DNA of 64,000 nt from Clostridium_I sp963725425 (GTDB lineage: Bacteria > Bacillota > Clostridia > Clostridiales > Clostridiaceae): contig CAVRYJ010000043.1 in assembly GCA_963725425.1 (NCBI GenBank), positions 1 through 64,000 on the forward strand, written 5' to 3'. The notes below the pieces were generated by a model that worked only from the letters and a program-made list of their open reading frames with translations, had not been told where the DNA came from and searched no databases. Position 1 is the first letter of the stretch, and every line of letters begins with the position of its first letter. Position numbers and translations under genes: made by a program. Below, piece after piece: positions 37,366 to 48,200 of the stretch.

Positions 37366-38503
37366 TTACCAAAATAACATTTTTTCTCCATTTAATCTAG
37401 CTATACCTTCTGTAAAAAAGTAGTCACCGTAAATTATAGGGACATCTAAATTTTTCTGCTCTGGAAAATGACCTGTAGCATGCCTAATTAAACCTTCCTC
37501 CTCTGTATCATCCTTAGTTCCACATTCATAATATAGATTTTTCAGCATATTTTCCCCAGCATTTTCATAAAATAAAAATTCTAATTCCGGAACATATTTT
37601 GCTAAAAGAAGTAAACCACATGCTGCTATAGCAGCAGCTGAAGAATCAGGATATTTGTATTTTTCCTCACCATCTTCTGGTACTTTAAAATCCCAAATTG
37701 GATATTTTTTCTCTTTCATATTAGCAATAAAGTAATGTGCCGTTTTCTTTGCCGCATTCAAAAACTCATTATTTTTATTGTATTTATATGAAAGTGTCAA
37801 ACCATAGACGGCCCAAGCGTAACCTCTTGCCCACGCGCTATTGGCAGCAAATCCTTGACCCCCAACTTTTTCAAGTACTTGTCCTGTTTCAGAATCAAAA
37901 ATCACCATATGCTGTACGGATCCATCTTCCCTTATAAAATTATCTAATACCATTTCACCATGTTTTTCTGCAACATGCTTAAATCTCGGATCACCTGTTT
38001 CTTCTGATGCCCAATACAGTAAAGGTAAATTCATCATACAATCAATAATTACTACACCAGTATTATCATCATTATCATTCCAAGTATTCCACGCACGAAT
38101 ATAATTTCCTTTAGAATTAAACCTACCCATTAGAAGTAAGATTAGCTGCAAGCAATGCCCTTCGTCTAGACTCTTTATTCCCTGTTATTTTATAATTAGC
38201 TACACTTGTTAATGTCCACATAAATCCTAAATCATGATCTACTAATTCTGTATTGCTTAGCAAATGTTCCATTTTCATTTCGCATTGTTCTGCAGTAATT
38301 TTTAACTTTTCATTCTTATTTTTAAAATATACCTTTCATAGTATTCCTGGCCAAAAGCCTGCTGTCCACCATTGTTCATTTTCTAATTTATAGTGTTTAT
38401 TTTTGCTTGCATGAGGAAAGTTCGCACCAATTCTATCATTATTTAAGTTAGTTTTTTCTTCAATAAAATTCCACGCTTGTTTTTCCCAATTAATCTTCAT
38501 CAT
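37366..38503 (-). pseudogene. Unsaturated glucuronyl/galacturonyl hydrolase (GH88), two lesions
   Basis: The C-terminal 250 codons are clearly GH88: IRAWNTW, NTGVVIIDCMMNLPLLYWAS, NSAWARGYAWAVYGLTLSY, YPDSSAAAIAACGLLLLAKY and ATGHFPEQ. The N-terminal part is at 38503-38150: KINWEKQAWNFIEEKTN, WWTAGFWPGIL. Its Trp codon after PGIL is a TGA stop (38336-38338), and a few extra bases near 38138-38150 shift the frame. The enzyme removes the unsaturated uronic acid made by pectate or hyaluronate lyases, feeding the pathway that ends in KdgK. Two independent lesions indicate real decay. Confidence 0.85.
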
Positions 38504-38548
38504 AAACTATCCTTCTCATTTTAATTTTAAATGTATTAAAACAAACTA

Positions 38549-39247
38549 TTAAGTTTCTATATAAAACATTAAGTTACTAATATACTCTTTCGAAGAAGTT
38601 TTCTCTCTAATTAAGGTTCTGTATATTGTTTCCTCAATTCCTAAATGATTGATAATTTTTTCTTTTGAAATCTCTACATCATCTATGCTACAAATATTCG
38701 CTACTGTTAATATTCCATTATCTCCAATCCACTTTACTATTTTATTACTGGCTAAAGGTTTAATTCTACTTACAAAATTTTGATAAATTTTATTATCCTT
38801 TTTAGTGAAAATTATATTATCTTTTATATTTGCCAATTTTTTATAATCATTTATAGTAAACTCTCTGTTAAACTCCAGCAAATTAGCATCGGAAGGATAT
38901 ACGTTTTCTATGTTCATTGAAAGCTCAGCCCATCTATAGCATTCGTTAGAATCTAACAAACTAATACCTGTGGTATATGGAAGCACTGGAGAAAATTGTT
39001 TGCTACAATAACACAACAATAATGTTATCTAAGCTTTTTTCAATTAACATAGATAATCCCATTACCCTTAAAAGCTTTGTTCTTTGGAAATATTAGCCTT
39101 CAAAAAACTGCGATTGCCTTCCCTTAAATAAATCTGATATCCCTTTAAGTCTATTATTGGAATAGTTTTCATCTTTAAAATATCGTTTTTCATATCTAAT
39201 ATTTGGTAAGCAAGTGATTTTTTGATTTTATTTTCGATAAACTTCAT
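38549..39247 (-). pseudogene. Unrecognised protein gene, broken
   Basis: A gene start with GAGGGG and ATG (39245-39247) gives MKFIENKIKKSLAYQIL, then MKTIPIIDLKGYQIYLRE, and stops after 59 codons. A second frame from about 39019 to 38549 gives 156 aa (VLPYTTGISLLDSNECYRWA ... NKIVKWIGDNGILTVANICS). The two are probably one protein of about 230 aa split by frameshifts around 39000-39080. I do not recognise the family; it looks soluble, with a possible helical C-terminal half. Confidence 0.5.
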
Positions 39248-39858
39248 AATTTCCCCTCAAACTAAATAACTATCTACTATTAATAATCTAGATTATTAGA
39301 ATCTGCACTTTCACCATTATGATTTTGGTCGATACCTACCCCATCTAGCATTGAACCACTATTTACATCCATTACTTCATTTGAAGAGTTCTGGCTTGCT
39401 TGCGAGAAAGTCAGGCTAAAGAAAATCCCTCAATCACATAATAAACACAGTATGGTAACAATCGTAATTCTTTACCATGAACTAATATTGTAATATCATT
39501 TGGTGCAGGGTTTAAGATGGAAAATTAAACGTATTGTATCCCATAAGTTTAATTTTTAACATACGATCTTCCCATAATTTTTTAGGTATTCTAAAATAAA
39601 AAGTGAAGAACATAACAAAGATCGTGGTTTATTATCAATAACGAATTTTTTATTTTCAATAATTACATTTTTAATAGCAGCTCCTCCTATTAAATTTTTC
39701 TACTAGTAAAAAAGCTAAATTCATTTATTGTTTTCGTGCCTATTTCATACATAAAGTATTTTTTTATATGCGAAAAGGTTTTGTATCAGCACATTAAAAC
39801 CTTATTTATCGATGTAAATTCCTCTTATATTGCAATTTTCTATAATAAAATCATTCAT
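39248..39858. other. Decayed non-coding stretch
   Basis: About 600 nt with no intact gene. On the minus strand, 39280-39410 reads as the end of a small exported peptide (a hydrophobic FFSLTFSQ followed by NSSNEVMDVNSGSMLDGVGI and a short tail to a TAA at 39280). It has no usable start. The remainder is AT-rich with stops in all frames and no hairpin or promoter that convinces me. Confidence 0.4.
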
Positions 39859-40098
39859 TTTCTACTATTTCTAATTTCTCCAAGAATATATTTTTTCCCC
39901 ACTAAATGAATAATTATTACTGAGAAAACAACCCCAGCACATTCTTGTATTAATAGTAGACCATAGCCATTAGATGTTATTACAATGTAACTATCCACTT
40001 AACACCTCTAAGTACAATCAAAAAGCAGCGGCTATTAATATACATAAGGCAAATGTATGTTTTTCTTTTAAACAATTAATCTTAAATTTGCTATCCAT
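39859..40098 (-). pseudogene. Remnant of a CPBP-family protease gene
   Basis: The DNA from 39870 to 40140 is closely similar to the 5' part of the CPBP gene at 44311-45135: the start region (CAT at 40096-40098), the CTTTTAAA-type stretch and the downstream ribosome-site region CTCCTTACCC are shared. Near 39860 it jumps to the very end of the gene (TTTCTACTATTTCTAA). So the middle has been deleted, and small indels destroy the frame. Confidence 0.7.
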
Positions 40099-40245
40099 TA
40101 TTATTCTCCTTACCCTTTTTATATAATATTATAATTATTTTTATTTAAAAGGTATTAAGAATTTATTTTCATTGATATTTGAATTTTAAAGTGATAAAAT
40201 ATGCTAAGTTGATAGTAAAATAAATCCAATATTGGAGGGACAAAT

Positions 40246-40590
40246 ATGCCATTTATTGAGACAAAGGTAAATATAAAAATCACAAAGAAAAAAGAAGCAA
40301 TTTTGAAAAGTAAATTCGGAGAAGCTATCGAGCTTATACCTGGAAAATCAGAAGACAGGCTTATGCTTTCTTTTGATGACCAATGTAAACTTTATTTTAA
40401 AGGAACAAATAAGCCTGGAATAGCTTTTGTAGAAGTAAAGCTATTCGGAAAAGCAACTAAAGATGTCTATGATAAAGTTACAGCAGCTATTACTGATATT
40501 TTAAACCAGGAGTTAATGATAAGCCCAGAGCGAATTTACGTTAAGTATGAAGAAGTATCCTATTGGGGATGGAATGGCAGTAATTTCTAG
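40246..40590 (+). CDS. MIF/phenylpyruvate tautomerase family protein
   Basis: 114 aa, the length of the MIF family. MPFIETKVNIKITKKKE places the catalytic Pro right after the start Met, and the C-terminus ISPERIYVKYEEVSYWGWNG matches the conserved MIF end (YWGWNGSNF). Bacterial members are tautomerases acting on phenylpyruvate-like keto/enol substrates; the true role is uncertain. GGAGG lies 7 nt before the ATG. A decayed copy of its last 20 codons lies at 52207-52266. A very strong hairpin follows. Confidence 0.9.
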   Translation: MPFIETKVNIKITKKKEAILKSKFGEAIELIPGKSEDRLMLSFDDQCKLYFKGTNKPGIAFVEVKLFGKATKDVYDKVTAAITDILNQELMISPERIYVKYEEVSYWGWNGSNF

Positions 40591-40638
40591 CGTTGTCAGT
40601 TCCATAATTTATTACTATGCATATAATCTTCTTTCCAT

Positions 40639-40690
40639 TTATATTAGCAAAAGGTGCATTACTTTAGTAATGCACCTTTTGCTAATATAA
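40639..40690. terminator. Perfect 24-bp hairpin between convergent genes
   Basis: 40639-40662 and 40667-40690 are exact inverted repeats (arm begins TTATATTAGCAAAAGGTGCA) with a 4-nt loop. It sits between the tautomerase (+) and the TetR gene (-) and should terminate both ways. The arm interior TTTT/AAAA serves as the U tract. Confidence 0.8.
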
Positions 40691-40709
40691 GGCATCATGA
40701 AAAAATTAA

Positions 40710-41357
40710 TTATAAACATATAAGTTGGCAAAAAATGTCATCGATGATCTCATTGATGGTTTTATCGGATATATGCCCACGTGTAGTAAGAATTTTATAT
40801 CGCACCAAATCCATGGGCAGTGAAATAATCTGCGGACTAATTTTTTTTAGGTTAATCTCTCCTCGAAGTTCAGCATTTTTCAGAATGGTCATCATGCCTG
40901 TTGTAAGCGGGCTTTCATCTTCCAAGTTCATTATTTGCGAAATTGAAGGGATTGAACTTTTACTAATATGTTCAATCATAAGTCCATGTAAGGTTTCAGA
41001 ACCAATAATTTGCAGCGGTTTTGCTATTCCCATAAGCAAGATAAGTATATCATTACGCAAATCCCCTGTATCTGGAACACTATCGGTAAGGTTAAGCATA
41101 CGTTTGTGTAATACTGCAATAACAAGTTTCGACTTACTTGACCAACGACGATACATAACTGATTTATTTGTTTTTGCCCGTACAGCAACTCCCTCCATTG
41201 TCATATGGGAATAGCCAACTTTGGAAAGTTCATCCCACGCTGCCTGAAGTATGGCATCTTCAAGGATTTCACCACGCCGGCATGTTTCTACATGATGCTC
41301 CTCATCCCCAACGGACTTGCTAGTTGTGGAAAGCCTATCATTCTTTTTTTCATCCAT
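40710..41357 (-). CDS. TetR family regulator, likely of the divergent MFS exporter
   Basis: 215 aa. HTH region: EDAILQAAWDELSKVGYSHM then TMEGVAVRAKTNKSVMYRRW. The C-terminal domain resembles the TetR_C_11 type common in regulators of drug pumps. It is divergent from the DHA2 MFS gene, with about 110 nt between starts, the classic repressor-pump arrangement. GC content is somewhat higher than in neighbours, which may mean transfer together with the pump. Confidence 0.88.
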   Translation of the reverse strand: MDEKKNDRLSTTSKSVGDEEHHVETCRRGEILEDAILQAAWDELSKVGYSHMTMEGVAVRAKTNKSVMYRRWSSKSKLVIAVLHKRMLNLTDSVPDTGDLRNDILILLMGIAKPLQIIGSETLHGLMIEHISKSSIPSISQIMNLEDESPLTTGMMTILKNAELRGEINLKKISPQIISLPMDLVRYKILTTRGHISDKTINEIIDDIFCQLICL

Positions 41358-41467
41358 ATTTATTTCCTTCTTTCATAGATATCTATTGCATTTCTTATAG
41401 TTTTATTATATCATATATACATAAGGTACTTATAGTTTCTTATTTGCATATAAAAGGAGTGATCCAA

Positions 41468-42905
41468 ATGGCAAAAAACAAACAAATGTCTCAAAGGCTC
41501 AAAAGAAAAAATAGACCCAATGGTACTTAAAATATCCATAATTATGGTGATTGGTGCTCTGGCACCATTGTTGGATTCTACAATGATTAATGTGGCAATA
41601 AAAACAATAGCAGGTGATATGAAAAGTACAGTTGCTATCATACAGTGGGTTATCACTGGATATGTGCTGTCCATGGCTATAGCAATACCAATTTCAGGCT
41701 GGGCTATCAATCGTTTTGGTGGCAAGCGAGTTTATATTTTTTCACTATTAATATTTTTAGTAGGTTCTGTGCTTTCATCTCTATCATGGAATATTGATAG
41801 CTTAATAACTTTTAGACTCCTACAGGGGTTTGGTGCAGGTTTAATGATACCAACTTTACAAACAGTAATTATTCAGGCCTGCGGTGGCCGCAATATAGGA
41901 AGTATTATGTCTATTGTCAGCATGCCTGCATTACTTGGACCCATTCTTGGCCCAGTACTGGGTGGCATTATTATAAACAGCTTAAGTTGGCGTTGGATTT
42001 TTTATGTAAATATTCCTATTTGCATAGTTGCATTATTCATGGCCTGGCGTGGATTACCAACTGATGAACCTTCTAACTCTAAACAACGTCTAGACATTAT
42101 AGGAATATTATTGTTGTCTCCTGCATTTGCTCTAATCATTTACGGTGTTTCTAAGATAAGTTCTCATGGCGGTTTAAGCAATAGTGAGGTGTTTGTTCCT
42201 ATGGTAATTGGTTTTCTCATGATGGTAGCGTTTATTTTCTATTCATTACGCAGGAAGATTTCTCCAGTACTTGACTTGCATCTATTTAAATCCCGTAATT
42301 TTTCAGTTTCCATTATTTTGCTTTTTGTGTCTGGTATTGCAACTAATGGAGCTATGCTTCTTCTACCATTATACTACCAGCAAGTTCGTGGTGAAACAGC
42401 ACTACTAGCCGGACTTTGGCTTATTCCACAGGGAATTGGAATGTTACTTACAAGAGGTTGGCTAGGTAGACTAACGGACCGTATAGGTGCCCGCACAATA
42501 GTTATAGTAAGCCTTTTGGTTACAACCATTGGTACGTTACCATTTGCTTTTGCTAGTTCTGATACAAATCAACTCGTATTAGCAGCAGCACAGCTAATAC
42601 GAGGTGCCGGTCTAAGTGGACTTTTGATTCCAATCATGACTTCTGCATATGTGGGCTTAAGCAGGGATCAAATTCCTGATGCCAGTATTGCTACGAGGAT
42701 TTTTCAGACAATAGGTGGGGCATTCGGATCCGCCATACTTGCAACCATTCTCGCAAATCAACTTTTAATTAGACACGTATCCAACGCTGTAACTGTTTCA
42801 AGTGCATACGATGTTGCATTTTGGTGGTCAATTGGATTTACAGTAGTTGCAATAATACCCGCATTATTACTACCTCAACGCAAAAGTGTGGAAGATACGA
42901 AATAA
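41468..42905 (+). CDS. MFS exporter, DHA2 (EmrB/QacA) family, N-terminal frameshift
   Basis: The main frame from 41520 encodes 461 aa with about 13-14 membrane helices. It carries DHA2 signatures LDSTMINVAIKTIAGDM, WVITGYVLSMAIAIPISGW, GFGAGLMIPTLQTVII and LLGPILGPVLGG (motif C, antiporters). AGGAG lies 8 nt before an ATG at 41468, whose frame (MAKNKQMSQRLKRK) leads into IDPMVLKIS if one A is removed from the A6 run at 41506-41511. As written, expression depends on the ATG at 41520, which lacks a ribosome site. Probable drug or metabolite efflux, with a divergent TetR. Confidence 0.87.
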
Positions 42906-42969
42906 GCATGTGAGCATGGATAATATAATTAAGACGAAAAAATAATATAATACAAGGAGATGCATATAT

Positions 42970-44178
42970 ATGTCTAAAGTACTTTTTTTAAATATTCCCT
43001 ATAACGGTCATGTTAATCCAACACTAGGTTTGGTATATGAATTGGTAAAAGAAGGAGACCAAGTGACTTATTTTTGTTCAGAAGAATATAGAGAAAGAAT
43101 CGAAAAAGTGGGCGCTACATTTAAAAGCTACGGCAAAGATATGAATATTTTAAAAAATAGTTCTGATATTTCTATGGATGGAAATATTGAAGATAAATTC
43201 TTAAATCATATTGAACGGAGACTTAAGTTGAATATGGAAATTCTTCCAATCATCATAGAACAGATTAAAGGTATAAAATTTGATTATATTGTCCATAGTG
43301 CTATGTTTCCATTAGGATATATTATTTCTCGAATATTAAAAATTCCTTCAATCTCTTCTTTTGAAGAATTCGCTACAGGAAAGGAACTTCTGGCTGGAAT
43401 TATAAGTGAAAAACGAATAAAAGATTATGCATTCACTGATAACTACATTAAGTTAAGAGATAAATTAGACAAGTTTTATAATGTAAAAATCCCTACTAAT
43501 ATACTTGATTTATTATCTATAAAAAGTGATTTAAATATTGCCTATACATCTAAATATTTCGTTTCACACCCTGAATATTATGATGATAGCTTTATATTTA
43601 TAGGTCCACCTATATATGATAGAAATGAGGTTATAGATTTCCCCTTTGAAAAATTAAAAGATAAAAAAGTTGTATATATTTCATTAGGTACTGTATTTAA
43701 TAATACAAATGATAAACTTTATGATATATTTTTTAAAACCTTTGCTGATCTTGATGTTGTTGTAGTTATGACTGCATATAACATTGACGTTTCTAAATTT
43801 CATATACCTGAAAATTTCATAGTGAAAAATTATGTTCCTCAATTGGAAATTTTAAAGTATACAGATGTTGCTATAACTCATGCTGGAATGAATAGTCTAG
43901 GTGATTTATTGTATAGTAATGTACCTTTTGTTGCAATTCCAATTAACTCAGATCAACCATATAACGCAGCAAGGGCATCAGAACTAGGAGCTGCTATTTC
44001 TATTGATAAGAACAAAATAACATGTGAAATATTAAGAAATGCTATTGAAAAAGTTCAAGAAGATCCAAGCTATCTTGAAAATATGAAAAAAATAAGTAAG
44101 TCTTTTAAAGAAGCTGGGGGATATAAACAAGCAGTTCAAGAGATTTTTAAATTAAAAAAAGAAAAAGGAATATCTTGA
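42970..44178 (+). CDS. GT1 family glycosyltransferase, macrolide (MGT/YjiC) type, copy B
   Basis: 402 aa, closely similar along its whole length to copy A at 19573 (for example KVLFLNIPYNGHVNPTLGLV, SKYFVSHPEYYDDSFIFIGP, VAITHAGMNSLGDLL). The GHVNP and THAG...N/D motifs of the MGT family are intact. It starts 64 nt after the MFS gene on the same strand with AAGGAGATG upstream, so the two may be co-transcribed. That pairing suggests modification plus export of a toxic small molecule. Differences cluster in the N-terminal acceptor domain, consistent with changed acceptor range. Confidence 0.88.
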   Translation: MSKVLFLNIPYNGHVNPTLGLVYELVKEGDQVTYFCSEEYRERIEKVGATFKSYGKDMNILKNSSDISMDGNIEDKFLNHIERRLKLNMEILPIIIEQIKGIKFDYIVHSAMFPLGYIISRILKIPSISSFEEFATGKELLAGIISEKRIKDYAFTDNYIKLRDKLDKFYNVKIPTNILDLLSIKSDLNIAYTSKYFVSHPEYYDDSFIFIGPPIYDRNEVIDFPFEKLKDKKVVYISLGTVFNNTNDKLYDIFFKTFADLDVVVVMTAYNIDVSKFHIPENFIVKNYVPQLEILKYTDVAITHAGMNSLGDLLYSNVPFVAIPINSDQPYNAARASELGAAISIDKNKITCEILRNAIEKVQEDPSYLENMKKISKSFKEAGGYKQAVQEIFKLKKEKGIS

Positions 44179-44222
44179 TTAGCCATTATTTAGCATGATA
44201 AATTTAAAACCATTCCTTTAAC

Positions 44223-44254
44223 AATACATATTGGGTAGATGCCCAATATGTATT
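44223..44254 (+). terminator. Terminator after glycosyltransferase copy B
   Basis: Stem AATACATATTGGG/CCCAATATGTATT (13 bp, 6-nt loop), 45 nt past the stop. The T run after it is weak. Confidence 0.6.
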
Positions 44255-44310
44255 TACTCAATGTTATTCGGATATTTTCAATATAAAGATTTGCTGAATA
44301 AATTTCATAA

Positions 44311-45135
44311 TCACTCCTGAATTTCTACTATTTCTAATAACTTTTTCTTTCTCAGCAAAACAAATACCGGTACTAAGTATATAATAACACCAATAAGGTT
44401 TATATAACTATAACTATTTATTTGGCTAACAACTGAATTAGTTCCAAAAAGCCCTGAACCTATCAATCCGCTAAAATCATTAAAAGCATGAAGAATAACA
44501 ACTACCCATATATTTTTTGTTCTTAAATAAATAGCGGCGAGTAATGCTCCTAATACCCCGGCTCCAACTGCTTGCACCAATGCACTTTTAATAGAAACTC
44601 CACCAAAAATATTGGTTATATGTGCAATTCCAAAGATTATACTAGATAAAGCAATTGAGACATAAATTCCTTTTTGTGTTTTATGAAATTTATCTATAAA
44701 AAGATTTAGTATAGTTCCTCTAAAAATAAATTCTTCAGCCATCCCTACTTCAGCCATAGTAGCAACAAATATCACAATTTGTGGTAAGGGTAATAAGTGA
44801 TTAACTTTTCCCTTATATAACACCACCGCCAAACCAGAAATAATTGCCAATATACATATAACAACTAAAAATCCACCTACAAAAAGTCCTTTCAATATTC
44901 CTTTACCTTTTTCTCGAAGAATATATTTTTTACCCAGTAAATACATAATTATTACTGAAAAAACAACTCCAACAAATTCTTGTATTAATAGTGGAGCATA
45001 TCCCTTGGATGTTATTCCCAATTTAACTAGCAGCCGAGTACCATAAAGTACGCTCAAAAAAGCAACAGCTATGAATATGCATACTACAAATGTGTGTTTT
45101 TCTTTTAAATAATTTCTTTTAAATTTGCGATCCAT
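44311..45135 (-). CDS. CPBP family intramembrane metalloprotease
   Basis: 274 aa with about seven or eight membrane helices. The CPBP motifs are present: EEFIFRGTILN (EExxxR), FGIAHITN (His) and VVILHAFNDF (HxxxN/D). Such proteins relate to CAAX-type proteases and often serve bacteriocin immunity or regulated proteolysis; the role here is unknown. Its first 80 codons exist as a decayed copy at 39859-40098, on the other side of the tautomerase-TetR-MFS-GT block. The ribosome site AAGGAGGATAAGG before the ATG is strong. Confidence 0.9.
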   Translation of the reverse strand: MDRKFKRNYLKEKHTFVVCIFIAVAFLSVLYGTRLLVKLGITSKGYAPLLIQEFVGVVFSVIIMYLLGKKYILREKGKGILKGLFVGGFLVVICILAIISGLAVVLYKGKVNHLLPLPQIVIFVATMAEVGMAEEFIFRGTILNLFIDKFHKTQKGIYVSIALSSIIFGIAHITNIFGGVSIKSALVQAVGAGVLGALLAAIYLRTKNIWVVVILHAFNDFSGLIGSGLFGTNSVVSQINSYSYINLIGVIIYLVPVFVLLRKKKLLEIVEIQE

Positions 45136-45187
45136 CCTTATCCTCCTTACCCTTTTTATATAATATTAACATTACTTGCCACATTTA

Positions 45188-45234
45188 AAAATAGACAAAT
45201 AAAAAGAGAGCCTTCATTTCTGAGGATTCTCTAT
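45188..45234 (-). terminator. Terminator of the second Wadjet-like set
   Basis: Stem AGAGAATCCTCA paired with GAAGGCTCTCT around a GAAA-type loop, followed on the minus strand by a TTTTTA tract. It lies just past the jetC-like stop at 45256. Confidence 0.7.
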
Positions 45235-45255
45235 TTGTTTATTTATTGTATGCTG

Positions 45256-48200
45256 TTATATTATTTTCATTTGCTCTTGTTCTATTTTTCTAAATTCAAC
45301 TTTTTGATTTGAAACCTGACTTCTTACTTCCATTACTACGGTTTGCTGAGCATCACCAATAAGTTTTTGCCCCAATATATAGTTCACGTCAAACTTTCCA
45401 GAAATAGCTGGGGTGGCTCCACGAACTGGTACTATTAGCTGAACATTGTTGGTTTTTAGAAATTCAAATATAGGCTCCCAGATGTATATGTCTTTGGCTG
45501 CTCCAAAAGGATTGTCTATAAATATTGTTTTTCTTAATTTATTATTATCAGCATTAAAGGAATTTATATTTTTAATGTAATTGATGATGGAAATTAAAAA
45601 TTGAATATATATTCCTTGTGACTGACCAGTACTTCCGACAGCTTGCTCGTATTCTAAAGTTCTACTTTGTTCTGAAATTCTCTCTCTTTTATAAAGCTTC
45701 AAAGCTATTTTATTCATGTCTTGTACGATTACAGAAAAAAGCCGTTTAAGTGCTAATTGATTTTTAATATATTTAATTTTTTCTAAAGAATCTTCTATTT
45801 TATCAACTTTTTTTATTGTCGCCTCAATATACTCTGACATTCGTAATTTCTGTTCTTCTTGCTTAACATAAGGTAGATTCAGGCTAACTATTTGTATTAG
45901 CTCATTGTTTAAATTTAATTTTGATAAACGCGGAAACCTATCCAGCTCTGTTTTTACATCTCTGCAACGTTGGAGGCATTGATTTTGGAAATTATTTTTA
46001 ATCTGCTCCATGTCCTTAATATCATTTTCTATTTTTCCCTTTTGAAGGAATAAAAGTTCTTTAATTTTTTGTAAGTTTTCTATTAGTTCTCTGCATTTCT
46101 CAGTAGTAAGTGGAACATTAATGCTCCTTGAAAATTCTTCAGCTAGTTCCATAGCCCCTATTTCTTTAAGAGTTTTTATATTTTTTTCTTTACCACTTTC
46201 AAATTCTGCCTCACTGTCTCTTTCTTTTCTACACACGCTATCATAGTCTTTTTGCAAAAGGCTATAATAAGTTTTAATATCTTCTATATTTTCTATCATA
46301 TCCTTTGTCTTATCTTTTGAAATATTTTTAGATCTTAGTGTTACCTCAATATCCGATATAATAACTTTTAGAGCTTCGATGCCTTTGTTAATAGCAATTG
46401 GTAATTTTAAAAGTTCTTCTTTTTGAAACAAGTTTTTTGCCTTTTAAAATATTATCATCTTGAAATTGCTTAAATAAAAACACTTCAATATCCATTGGTA
46501 CATATTCACCAAAATCCTCTGAGAACCTACCTTCTAATGTTTCAATATTACCCTGAAGAGTATCCTTTACGGCTCTAACGTTTATGATTTCTTTATCAAA
46601 GACTTCAACCTGATTTTTTAAACCTAAGAGTGTCACCTTTAATGCCGTTAATTCTTCCTCAATGGTTATTGAAATCTCATTGCTTTCTTTCATCTCATAA
46701 AGCTTAGATATTGTATATCCCCGACTAGTGGTTTCCTTTTGATTTTTCTCCATATTTCCCAGGTAATTTTTTAGGAGTTCCTCTTTATCTTTTATATCTG
46801 TATTTTTTTCCTCTAATGCTTTTTTACTACCTCTAAATTTTGCTTCTAACTCTTCATCAGTTATATTGAGTTCCGCTTGCTTTTCATCATTATAATATGT
46901 TTTAAATAAATCATTCCACTGAAGTTTTATTAGAGCTATTTTTTCTTCTATAACTTTTTTTATTTGAAGTTCACCTTTTTCCTCATCCTTTTGAGAAGCT
47001 ATTAGGATTTGAATATCACTATATTGAGTTTTCAAAGATTTTAAACTGACCTTAAAATCCTGAAATATCTTTTCTTCCTGGTTTAAGTTATCCAGGTTAA
47101 CCTTTAACTCACCAAAAAGTAGTAGATCCCCATCCAAATTTTCTATTTTTTTTACCAGGCTTTTATCAGCATCCTCAGCATCTTTAATCTGCTGATCTAT
47201 AGCATCCATAGCTTTAATGCAACTTATCCGTAGAGACACAAAAGATTCTATTTCCTGTTTTAATTCCACATAATGATTTTTAACCCCGTCTATTTTATTG
47301 TCATAAGAAAATATAAATTCTTTGATATATGAGTTATCCTTTTTTAAAGTAACTTCATTTTTTTTAAGAAGTTCTAAATTATTTTTTCTTTCTATTATTT
47401 TTCTTGCTATTTTATCTTTTTCTGATTGCATTTTTGCTGAACTTGTAAATTTCGATTTATCTTTTACAGCAAAGGTGATACCATTAACGTTAAAATCTGA
47501 TTTATCTTTAATACCATCTAAACTAATAATTGGAATGGCGTAATTTCCAAAATCACCTTCCTTGAACTTTTCATCCTTAAGAAGCTTATTAAAATTGTAG
47601 GTTACAATAATGGAATAAGGTAAAAAAGGAATTTTACTTAAAAGTTCGTCTTTTTCTTCTGTGCTACGTCCTTGAAGATATTCTATTCCAAGGATTCCGT
47701 CCTCATTATAATTCATATTAATATATTCTTTTACCTTTAATATCTCTTTAGTTACTTGTATTGGCTTATCCTGATTTAACTCAGTATTATAAGCTGCCAA
47801 TTGTCCTAGTTCTTTTTCTTCTCCAAATATTATTCCTAAAATATCTTTATATTTATTATCTAGACTATTACTTAAAGCTAGAACATCTACAGAAGAATAT
47901 ACTTCTAATAATTTATTAGCTTTAGTTTTATCTACGTTATATTGCTTAATTAATTCATCATATTCCTTAACTTTGCTTTCCATAGAACTTAATTTTTCTT
48001 CATATTTGGCCATATCTATTTTATAGTTGTGTTTTTGCTCATTTAAGGAATCACATAAGGATTTGTTCCCTTCTATTTTGTCTTGAGATTCCCCTTTATC
48101 CTTTTGAGCATTTACAATTTCACTATCTATCTCACTAAGTACCATAATATTTACCCTATTTCTAAGATAATTAACTTTTTCCTTTAGTGCTTTAAGTGTG

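Noticed and set aside
46388..46438. Programmed -1 frameshifting in the second jetC-like gene at AAAAAAC
   Set aside because: The zero-frame register is AAA AAA C, not the A AAA AAC needed for tandem slippage. Mutation, slippage during transcription or sequencing error is simpler.
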